NCBI RefSeq assembly: GCF_004127445.1
Contig: NZ_QEXM01000037.1
Location: 236,564-300,563, forward strand
Direction of reading: 5' to 3'
Length of the DNA stretch: 64,000 nt
From: Streptomyces alfalfae
Lineage (GTDB): Bacteria; Actinomycetota; Actinomycetes; Streptomycetales; Streptomycetaceae
How positions within the stretch are numbered: the first letter of the stretch is position 1; every line of letters begins with the position of its first letter. Of the stretch, positions 1-7,496 are shown piece by piece. The notes beneath the pieces were generated by a model. It was not told where the DNA came from. It ran no database searches and was given only the letters and a program-made list of their open reading frames with translations. A program made the translations under genes and the position numbers.

Positions 1-1
1 C

Positions 2-715
<714 letters not shown>

Positions 716-726
716 CCCGGGGCCGT

Positions 727-761
727 CCGCGAGGTGGTCGGGCCGTCGGGCCACCTCGCGG
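727..761. terminator. hairpin terminator after the UvrA-like gene
   Basis: A perfect 11-bp inverted repeat (CCGCGAGGTGG at 727-737 and CCACCTCGCGG at 751-761) encloses a 13-base loop, starting 11 bases after the UvrA-like stop codon. There is no U tract, as is normal for Streptomyces terminators. Confidence 0.65.
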
Positions 762-953
762 GCGGCGGCCGTGAGGACCCGGACGCCCGACCCGGGCGTG
801 CCGGTCAGCGCTGGAAGGCCACCGACGTGACCCCCTGAGCCGGGCGTGACATTTGTACCGGCCGGCAGCCGACATCCGGCTCTGCCGCATGGCCATGGCC
901 CGCGCCCATGCTGAGTGTCCGGGCACCACCGACACACCGGGAGCGTGAGAGCC

Positions 954-1478
954 ATGGAGCGAACCCAGACCCAGCGGCAGGACGTGCCGCGAAGCGGTAC
1001 CTACACCGTCGACACGGAGGCCTCGGCGGTGCGGTTCCGCACCCGGTCGGTCTTCGGCCTCTTCCCGGTGCGCGGCACGTTCACCCTGGCGCGGGGGAGC
1101 GTCGTCGTGGCCGAGCCCGCCGAGGCCTCGACGGTGGACGCCGTGATCCGCGCGGACAGCTTCGACTCCGGCCTCGGGCGCAGGGACGACCACGTCAGGT
1201 CCGGCGACTACCTCGACGCCGCCCGGCACCCGGAGATCGTCTTCAGGGGGACGGGGCTGCGGCGGACCGGCGGGGGCGGCGTGCTGCACGGCCGACTGAC
1301 GGTCCGCGGGGCCGGTGCGCCCGTCGACGTGGAGATCACCGAGGTCGTGGCCGAGGGGCGGTGGCTGACCGCGCGCGGCACGGCCACCGTCGACCGCTAC
1401 GCCTTCGGGGTCACCAAGGCCAGAGGCATGACGGGGCGTCGCCTCCAGGTCGACCTGGACATCCGCGCGTCACGCTGA
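954..1478 (+). CDS. YceI family protein
   Basis: The 174-residue product has the YceI lipocalin-like pattern: an early 'Y-T-V-D-T-E-A-S-A-V-R-F' strand, FPVRGTF, then 'VDAVIRADSFDSG', 'DDHVRSGDYLDAARHPEI', and a final 'Y-A-F-G-V-T-K-A' strand. YceI proteins bind isoprenoid chains such as polyprenyl quinones. No signal peptide is visible, so it is predicted cytoplasmic, as for many actinobacterial members. The ATG at 954 is preferred over the upstream GTG at 915 because the domain starts soon after it and a purine-rich GGGAGCG lies about 10 bases upstream. It appears to be a single-gene unit. Confidence 0.85.
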   Translation: MERTQTQRQDVPRSGTYTVDTEASAVRFRTRSVFGLFPVRGTFTLARGSVVVAEPAEASTVDAVIRADSFDSGLGRRDDHVRSGDYLDAARHPEIVFRGTGLRRTGGGGVLHGRLTVRGAGAPVDVEITEVVAEGRWLTARGTATVDRYAFGVTKARGMTGRRLQVDLDIRASR

Positions 1479-1564
1479 GCCGTGTCCCCGCCCCGCACGC
1501 GGCACGGCCCGCCGCGCGCGACCCCGCCCCGCACAGCCCGCGCCGGTCGGCGACAATCATGTGC

Positions 1565-2362
1565 ATGGCAGCCCTGAGCGAACTCCTCCCCGTGGAAGCC
1601 GTCCTCCTCGACGCCCCCGCGGCCGACTGGCGCGAGGCCGTGCGGCGCGCCGGTGACCTGATGGTCGCGACGGGCGTCGCCACGGACACGTACACCGTCG
1701 AGATGATCGAGAACGTCGAGCGGAACGGGCCGTACATCGTCATCGCGCCCGGCCTCGCCTTCGCGCACGCGCGGCCCTCGCCCGCCGTCCTCGGCACCGG
1801 CATGTCCTGGGTGCGGCTCGCGGAGCCCGTGGCGTTCGGGCACGAGGCCAACGACCCCGTCGAGCTGGTCGTCGGCCTCGCCGCGAAGGACGCCTCCGAG
1901 CACACCGCGGCGATGGGCGCCCTGGCCCGGCTGCTCGCCGACCCCGGCACGGCGCGCGCCCTGCGCGAGGCGCCGACCGCGCGGGCGGTGCACGCGCTGC
2001 TGGCCGGCGGCCCCGCTCCCGCCGACGGCCCCGAATCCGCACCGCCGCGGAAGGAAGCGGCACGCGACGGCGGTGACCATCACAAGATCCTGACCGTGTG
2101 CGGCAACGGGGTCGGCACCAGCCTCTTCCTCAAGCAGACCCTCGAAGGCGTCCTGGACCGCTGGGGGTGGAGCGGGCACGTCACCGTCGAGGCGACGGAC
2201 ACCATCTCGGCCAAGGGCAAGGCCGGCGAGGCGGTCGCCATCCTCACGTCACGGGAGATCGCGCGGACCCTCGGTGACGTGGGCGTCCCCGTGAAGGTCG
2301 TCGAGGACTTCACGAGCGCGGCCGAGGCCGACCGGGTGCTGCGCGACACCTACGACGTCTGA
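1565..2362 (+). CDS. PTS EIIA-EIIB fusion, ascorbate/UlaBC-type
   Basis: The 265-residue cytoplasmic phosphotransfer protein has an N-terminal mannitol/fructose-like EIIA domain (about residues 1-145) with its phospho-histidine in LAFAHARP (near H68). After a charged linker comes a C-terminal EIIB domain of lactose/ascorbate type (about 172-265), whose phosphocysteine lies in the P-loop VCGNGVGTS (near C179). It would pass phosphate from HPr to the sugar carried by the EIIC encoded just downstream. The start could also be the ATG at 1559, two codons earlier; neither has a strong Shine-Dalgarno sequence. The 136 bases before the EIIC gene hold three perfect repeat copies. The substrate is inferred from family only. 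Confidence 0.9.
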   Translation: MAALSELLPVEAVLLDAPAADWREAVRRAGDLMVATGVATDTYTVEMIENVERNGPYIVIAPGLAFAHARPSPAVLGTGMSWVRLAEPVAFGHEANDPVELVVGLAAKDASEHTAAMGALARLLADPGTARALREAPTARAVHALLAGGPAPADGPESAPPRKEAARDGGDHHKILTVCGNGVGTSLFLKQTLEGVLDRWGWSGHVTVEATDTISAKGKAGEAVAILTSREIARTLGDVGVPVKVVEDFTSAAEADRVLRDTYDV

Positions 2363-2380
2363 CCGGACGTCTGACCGGAC

Positions 2381-2498
2381 GAGAACCACCGACCGGTCCC
2401 GGTGACCGGCGGTACCAGAACCACCGACCGGTCCCGGTGACCGGCCGTTCGAGAAGCACCGACCGGTCCCGGTGACCGGCCGTACAAGGAGAACCACC
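2381..2498. repeat. 35-bp-period tandem repeat between PTS genes
   Basis: The 20-mer gaccggtcccggtgaccggc occurs three times without a mismatch at 2391-2410, 2426-2445 and 2461-2480, exactly 35 bp apart. Each copy is preceded by GAACCACC-like sequence, GAGAACCACC at 2381, CAGAACCACC at 2416 and GAGAAGCACC at 2451. A partial fourth copy (GAGAACCACC, 2489-2498) abuts the EIIC ATG and follows its ribosome binding site. The core contains overlapping ACCGG/CCGGT inverted repeats, so it can be a protein site or an RNA hairpin. A shorter duplication, TCTGACCGGACG, precedes it at 2358-2380. Confidence 0.95.
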
Positions 2499-4073
2499 AT
2501 GGACTGGCTCGTGTCGGCCGCCGAGTTCCTCGTCAACGAGATCCTCAGCCAACCCGCCTACCTCATCGGCCTCATCACGGCCGCGGGACTGCTCGCGCTG
2601 AGGAAGTCCGCGGGCCAGGTCGTCGGCGGCGCCATCAAGGCGACCCTGGGCTTCCTGCTGATCGGGGCGGGCGCCACGCTCGTCGTCGGCGCCCTCGCCC
2701 CGCTCGGCGAGATGATCCAGGGCGCCACGGGCGCCCACGGGGTGATCCCCACCAACGAGGCGATCGTCGGCATCGCCCAGGAGCAGTACGGCGCCCGCGT
2801 CGCCTGGCTGATGATCCTCGGGTTCGCCGTCAGCCTGCTCCTCGCGCGCTTCACCCCCCTGCGCTATGTCTTCCTGACCGGCCATCACATGCTGTTCATG
2901 GCCACGCTCCTGACGATGGTCCTCGCCATCGCGGGCCAGCCCTCCTGGGCGGTGGTCGTCGTCGGCGGCGTCCTGCTCGGCATCCTCCTGGTGGCGATGC
3001 CCGCCTTCGCCCACCCCTGGACCAAGCGCGTCACCGGCAACGACAGCGTCGCCATCGGCCACTTCGGCACCGCCGGTTACATCGCGTCCGGCGTCACGGG
3101 CCGGCTGGTGGGCCGCCGCAGCCGCAGCACCGAGGAGATGAACCTTCCCGAGGGGCTGCGCTTCCTGCGCGACTCGATGGTGGCGACGGCCCTGTCCATG
3201 GTCCTGATCTACCTCGTCATGTCGCTCGTCTTCCTCGGCAAGTCCGGCAAGGAGACCGCCTTCAAGGCCTTCGGCGACGACGGGGCGGGCGCGAGCGGCG
3301 TCGGCGACTACGTCATGCAGTCCGTGATGCAGGGCCTGCAGTTCGGCATCGCGGTCGCCGTGATCCTCTTCGGCGTCCGCACCATCCTCGGCGAACTGGT
3401 GCCGGCCTTCCAGGGCATCGCGAAGAAGCTGGTGCCGGGGGCGGTGCCCTCGCTGGACGCGCCGATCGTCTTCCCCTACGCCCAGAACGCCGTCCTCGTC
3501 GGCTTCATCTCCAGCTTCATCGGCGGCCTCGTCAGCCTCGGCCTGCTCGCCTGGGTCTTCCACCCCGCCTTCGGGCTCGTCCTGGTCCTGCCGGGCCTGG
3601 TCCCGCACTTCTTCACCGGCGGTGCGGCGGGCGTCTACGGCAACGCCACCGGCGGCCGGCGCGGCGCCGCCGCCGGCGCCTTCGTCAACGGCGTCATCAT
3701 CACCTTCCTGCCCGCGCTGCTGTTGAAGGTCCTCGGCGCCTTCGGTGACGAGAACACCACGTTCGGGGACGCCGACTTCGGCTGGTTCGGCACGCTGATC
3801 GGCTACTCGGCCAAGGCGGGCGAGACCGGCGGCGTCATCCTGATGCTGCTCATCGGCGCCGCCGTGCTGCTCGGCGCGGTCGTCTTCCAGAAGCGGGTCG
3901 TGGACACCGGCTGGGACCCCGGCGCCCACCGCGACGCGCTGCCGCCGCCGGGCGGGACGCCCGCCGGGGCCGACGCGAGCGCGTCAGCGGCCGGCGCCCC
4001 GGCGGCGTACGCGAGGATCGCGCCCCCGCGCGGGGCGCCGAAGCCGCCCTCGCCGCCAAAGGAGAAGGCCTGA
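2499..4073 (+). CDS. PTS EIIC, ascorbate/UlaA (SgaT) family permease
   Basis: The 524-residue polytopic membrane protein has about ten or more hydrophobic segments and starts MDWLVSAAEFLVNEILSQPA, the usual UlaA/SgaT N-terminus. Conserved family stretches include GALAPLGEMIQGATGAHGVIP, LTGHHMLFMA, GHFGTAGYIASG and PHFFTGGAAGVYGN. It forms the sugar channel working with the EIIA-EIIB fusion encoded upstream. The Ala/Pro-rich C-terminal 50 residues are a cytoplasmic tail. The ATG at 2499 is chosen because AAGGAG lies 8 bases before it. The gene converges on the GH114 gene with only 10 bases between the stops. Ascorbate or another sugar acid is the likely substrate by family only. Confidence 0.9.
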   Translation: MDWLVSAAEFLVNEILSQPAYLIGLITAAGLLALRKSAGQVVGGAIKATLGFLLIGAGATLVVGALAPLGEMIQGATGAHGVIPTNEAIVGIAQEQYGARVAWLMILGFAVSLLLARFTPLRYVFLTGHHMLFMATLLTMVLAIAGQPSWAVVVVGGVLLGILLVAMPAFAHPWTKRVTGNDSVAIGHFGTAGYIASGVTGRLVGRRSRSTEEMNLPEGLRFLRDSMVATALSMVLIYLVMSLVFLGKSGKETAFKAFGDDGAGASGVGDYVMQSVMQGLQFGIAVAVILFGVRTILGELVPAFQGIAKKLVPGAVPSLDAPIVFPYAQNAVLVGFISSFIGGLVSLGLLAWVFHPAFGLVLVLPGLVPHFFTGGAAGVYGNATGGRRGAAAGAFVNGVIITFLPALLLKVLGAFGDENTTFGDADFGWFGTLIGYSAKAGETGGVILMLLIGAAVLLGAVVFQKRVVDTGWDPGAHRDALPPPGGTPAGADASASAAGAPAAYARIAPPRGAPKPPSPPKEKA

Positions 4074-4083
4074 CGGTCCGCGC

Positions 4084-4992
4084 TCAGCAGTGCTCGTACA
4101 CGTGGCCTTCCTCGCCCGCGGGCAGGACGTCGCGGTCGCGCAAGGTGACGGACAGCTCCTTGCCCCAGGAACGGCAGGCGGCGGTGAAGTCCTTCTTCAC
4201 GTACTCGATGTCGAAGACCTCCCCGTCGTACGCCGCCGCGAAGTCAGGGCACTCCTGGTAGCGGGCGCACTCCTCGGTCACGGCGAAGTCGAAGCCGATG
4301 CGGCGGTGCTCGCCGAGCAGGTCCGTGGTGTTCTTCTGGGCGATGGCCAAACCCGAGCGGTGGGCCCGCTCGGCGAGGAGGCGGGCGAAGGCCGCCGCGT
4401 GGTCGGCGGTGAGCAGCCCGTCGGAGCGTTCGTAGGAGTCGAGGTTGTCGGGCTCCACGGCGTCGAAGCCGGACTCCGCGCAGCCGTCGATCCACTTGCC
4501 GACGATCCCGGCGAGGGCGGCGCGCTTCTTCCCGGTGGAGATGTCGAGCAGGGGCTCCCCCCAGTCCTCGTCGATGACCGTGTCCCCCTCGTCGTCGCGC
4601 AGGAGGAGGTCGGGGTGCTCGCGCTGCCACCAGCGGGCGGCCTTCGTGCCGGGCTGGGCCTGGAAGGCGTTGACGTAACAGATGTTGTAGGCGCCGGGCG
4701 CGGGGTCCGCGGACCGGTCGCGGGAGACGGCCCGCGTCTTCGCCGGGGGAGCGTAGGCCCCGCCCAACTGGTAGTCGAAGACGGCGTCGGCGGCGGGCTG
4801 CCGGACGCCGTCCTGCGAGGGCCTGGCCGCGGACGACCTGCCGGGCCCCGCCTCGTCGGAACCGCCGGACGAGCAGGCGGCGAGGGAGCTGAGCAGGGCG
4901 AGGAGCAACGCACCGCCGACGCCGGCGCGGAGGGCCCGCGACGAGCGGTCCCTCCGGGGCTGGTCGCCGCGGTTCTTACTGGTAGGCCACAT
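4084..4992 (-). CDS. GH114 endo-alpha-1,4-polygalactosaminidase-like lipoprotein
   Basis: The product of about 302 residues begins with a basic region and a lipobox signal peptide (LLSSLAAC), so it should be exported and lipid-anchored. The rest matches the GH114/DUF297 TIM-barrel family: 'FDYQLGG', 'YNICYVNAFQAQPG', 'WGEPLLDIST', 'GFDAVEPDNLDSY' with the acidic catalytic-face residues, 'IAQKNTTDL', 'FAVTEECARYQEC' and 'FDIEYVKKD'. Such enzymes cleave alpha-1,4-galactosaminan. The ATG at 4992 is used; an in-frame GTG at 5004 would add four residues and cannot be excluded. It is transcribed alone, tail-to-tail with the PTS permease gene. Confidence 0.85.
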   Translation of the reverse strand: MWPTSKNRGDQPRRDRSSRALRAGVGGALLLALLSSLAACSSGGSDEAGPGRSSAARPSQDGVRQPAADAVFDYQLGGAYAPPAKTRAVSRDRSADPAPGAYNICYVNAFQAQPGTKAARWWQREHPDLLLRDDEGDTVIDEDWGEPLLDISTGKKRAALAGIVGKWIDGCAESGFDAVEPDNLDSYERSDGLLTADHAAAFARLLAERAHRSGLAIAQKNTTDLLGEHRRIGFDFAVTEECARYQECPDFAAAYDGEVFDIEYVKKDFTAACRSWGKELSVTLRDRDVLPAGEEGHVYEHC

Positions 4993-5053
4993 GATCCCGG
5001 TCACCGCACCAGGATCTCAGCCCCTTCCGCCGGACTGCGCACGGGGTGCCCGG

Positions 5054-5935
5054 TCAGGTCAGGTTCAAGGCTTTTGCCGCTTCCTTGGCCATGCCCGCCT
5101 CACCGGCCGCGTTCGGGTGCACGGGGATGAAGTTGCTGCCGAACAGCACCGGCTCGATCCACCGCTCTCCCGCGGGCCGGCAGGCGTCGTGCGCGTCGGA
5201 GGCCGCGGCCAGGTCGACGAACGTCGTGCCGGTCTCGCCCGCCGCGCGCTGGGCGGCGCCGTTCAGATGCGCCTGGAGGTCGCGCAGGTAGGGCACGTCG
5301 CCCTCGGCGATCGGCATCTTGGCGAAGCAGCCGGGGACGGCCTTCGCCGGGGTGATCCACGGATAGCCGAGGATCGCGACCCTGGCCTTGGGGGACTTGG
5401 CCTTGATCTGGTTGAGCGAGGCCTTGAGCGCCGGATAGGTGTTCTGGTCGATCTGGTCCTTGAACTTGCTGCCGTACTTGTCCTTGCAGGGGCTGCCCTT
5501 GCCGCCCGTGAGGATGCCGGAGCTGCCGCAGGACAGGATCGCGTTGATGAACGTGCTGTTGTCGTTGCCGCCGATGGTGAGGGTGACGAGCTGCGTGTCG
5601 CTCTTCAGCGCGTCGAACTGCGGGGCCACGCCCGGGTACTGGGCGGTGGTGAAGTGCTTGGTCTGCGCGCCGCCGCAGGTCACGTCCTTGAGCGCCGCGC
5701 CGGTCGAGGCGGCGAGGAGGTGCGGGTAGTTCTTCGAGGTGCGGGCGCACAGGAGCGGCGCCTGCGGGTCCAGGGGCAGGACGCCCGAGCCGGCGCTGTA
5801 GCTGTCGCCGAGGGCGACGTACCGCAGCGGCTCGGCGCTCTCGGCGGCGGCGGGACCCGCGCCGAGGCCGAGGGCGGCGATTCCGGTGACGGCGGCGAGG
5901 GTGGCGACGGCGCGCTGCTGTGCGGGCATCCGCAT
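5054..5935 (-). CDS. secreted SGNH/GDSL-family lipase-esterase
   Basis: The 293-residue product has a Sec signal peptide cleaved near AAA-ES (about residue 31). The SGNH blocks follow: nucleophile serine in ALGDSYSAG (near S45), block III TIGGND, and the catalytic histidine block VHPNAAG near the C-terminus. Cysteines C-A-R-T, CGG, CGSS/CKD and CFA/CRP match the three disulphides of the Streptomyces secreted GDSL lipases (SCO1725 / S. rimosus lipase type). The ATG at 5935 has GGAGGAG 7-8 bases upstream. The next gene on the same strand ends 61 bases away, and no operon partner is evident. Confidence 0.92.
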   Translation of the reverse strand: MRMPAQQRAVATLAAVTGIAALGLGAGPAAAESAEPLRYVALGDSYSAGSGVLPLDPQAPLLCARTSKNYPHLLAASTGAALKDVTCGGAQTKHFTTAQYPGVAPQFDALKSDTQLVTLTIGGNDNSTFINAILSCGSSGILTGGKGSPCKDKYGSKFKDQIDQNTYPALKASLNQIKAKSPKARVAILGYPWITPAKAVPGCFAKMPIAEGDVPYLRDLQAHLNGAAQRAAGETGTTFVDLAAASDAHDACRPAGERWIEPVLFGSNFIPVHPNAAGEAGMAKEAAKALNLT

Positions 5936-6221
5936 GAGCGATCTCCTCCGGGCGTGGGGGCGGGCGAGCGGTGGGGGTGCACGGGGCTCGGGCAAGCTAG
6001 TGCACGTCTTCAACTGCCTGCTACGCCTGGAGATGCGCGTCCGGACGGAACGTTTTGGCATACGGGTGACTAGCGGGGCCCGGCGCCGGGCCCCCGGACC
6101 GCACCGAGGCGGCTCGCCCCACGGGAACGCCGCGTTCCGGCGGGACGGGCGGGGACCGGCGCTCGACGCGAGCGCCAGCGCGCGCACCTCGGCTCACACC
6201 TCGCTGCTCACACCGTGACGT

Positions 6222-6736
6222 TCACGCCGTGATGTGCACGTCGACGCAGGCGTAGAACGCGTTGGCGGTGTCCGCGATGCTCCCCACGGCGAGAACCTTC
6301 TCCTTGCCGGTCAGGCCGCCGAAGTCCACCTTGTGGGTGACGGTCGAGCCCGGCTGGGCGTCGCCGTCGTCGACCTCGGCGATCTTGTTGCCGTCGACGA
6401 GGTACTGTCAGGTGCTGGTCCGGTGCGCCGCCGTCAGCTTCCAGCCGAACTCCTGCGACGAGCCGACGCCGGTGACCCGCCAGCCCTCGCTGTCGTCGTC
6501 CAGCTCGGCGAAGCGCGAGGTGCCGCCGCTGCACGTCGTCTGCCCCTTGGGGCCCTCGACGCTCTGCGGCTCATGGGTGATCTCCCCGCACGCCACGGGC
6601 CCGCGGCGCACGGGGCCTGGCGGCTCGGCGGTGTGGAGGCGTAGCCGTGGGCGCCCGCGGGGCCGACGGCGGCCGGGACGAGCACGGGTGCGACGCCCGC
6701 GCCCACGACGGCTGCCAGCTTCCGCTCGGAACGCAT
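6222..6736 (-). pseudogene. AA10 lytic polysaccharide monooxygenase, broken
   Basis: Reading from an ATG at 6736 gives a signal peptide ending in GAHGYAS, the copper-ligand N-terminal histidine typical of AA10 LPMOs, then TPPSRQA and CAAGP. The frame is then lost. Between about 6594 and 6602 one C appears to be missing from GGGCCC(C)GTGG. The next frame continues correctly with VACGEITHEPQSVEGPKG and onward to AAHRTST. There a TGA (bases 6408-6410) sits where the family has Trp, and beyond it the same frame continues QYLVDGNKIAEVDD and ends ACVDVHITA plus stop at 6222-6224. Two independent lesions suggest a decayed chitin- or cellulose-oxidising enzyme; sequencing error in a GC run could explain one of them. 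Confidence 0.85.
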
Positions 6737-7034
6737 TTCCGCTCGCTCTGGGCGGGGGGGGATGAGGGGGAAATGAGGAGACCGGGCGCCTCGGCCGGCT
6801 CATTGGCCCAGCCCCTACTGACGGTCGGGGCGTCGTCAAGGCTGTACGTGGTGTTCGTGTGAGGGAGGTCGAGCGTCAACCGGCGGCGCGTGACCGGGCC
6901 GGAACACCGGTCGCGGGTGGGTAACGTGGTGCGGAACCTCTGACGGCGTTTCGCACGTTGGGCAGGGCGGGGCCGCACCGTGCGTGGCCGTGGAGCACCG
7001 GCCGGCGGTGCGCAGAGCGAGGACGGGGGACCGG

Positions 7035-7406
7035 GTGCCGCAGCAGCGCCGTTCCGCACGCCTCGCCGCGTCCGCGCTCTCCCTCCTCGTCACCGTCCTC
7101 GCCCTGCTCGTGCCGTCCTCCGCGACGGTGCACGGGGCTCAGGGCGACGGACGGCTCACCCACCACACGGTGGCGGCGCACGCGGGCAAGCGGTCGGGAC
7201 CCGAGGACGTTCCGGCGCTCCGCGTCACCGTCGTCCACCGCCTGGACACCCACATCCCGGCGCCGCAGCCGCCGGCCTCCCCCCGCACGTCCCCCGAGGT
7301 GCTGCCGCCCCGCCCGCCGTACGAGACGGACGCCCGCGCCGCCTCGCGGGTGACGCCGCATCAGGCGATCGAGGCCGCCGCCCCGCGGGGCCCGCCCCAC
7401 CGATGA
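7035..7406 (+). CDS. small exported or membrane-anchored protein of unknown function
   Basis: The 123-residue frame begins VPQQRRSARLAASALSLLVTVLALLVPSS, a positively charged n-region followed by one hydrophobic segment, i.e. a signal peptide or anchor. The rest is proline- and histidine-rich, with 'LTHHTVAAHAGKRSGPEDVPALRV' and a PAPQPPASPRTSPEVLPPRPP stretch, and shows no known domain. The GTG at 7035 is preferred (GGGGGA five bases before it); a GTG at 6984 is possible. It lies 90 bases ahead of the SecDF gene on the same strand and may be co-transcribed. It is a weaker call than its neighbours because long frames occur by chance in this GC-rich DNA. Confidence 0.55.
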   Translation: MPQQRRSARLAASALSLLVTVLALLVPSSATVHGAQGDGRLTHHTVAAHAGKRSGPEDVPALRVTVVHRLDTHIPAPQPPASPRTSPEVLPPRPPYETDARAASRVTPHQAIEAAAPRGPPHR

Positions 7407-7496
7407 GCACGCAGACCTTCCCCGACGCCTGACCCGGCGCCTCGCGCGCCCGCACGGTCACGCGTCCCTCCGTCCTGCCCTCATCGTGGAGAACCC

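Noticed and set aside
908..1558. N-terminal extension of the PTS EIIAB gene
   Set aside because: The frame before 1559 overlaps the YceI gene in another frame and reads as Arg/Gly-rich nonsense; the EIIA domain begins a few residues after the ATG at 1559/1565.
2310..3929. Long minus-strand open frame opposite the PTS permease gene
   Set aside because: It is His/Asp/Glu-rich and repetitive with no family pattern, and lies antisense to a strongly supported gene; typical GC-bias shadow frame.
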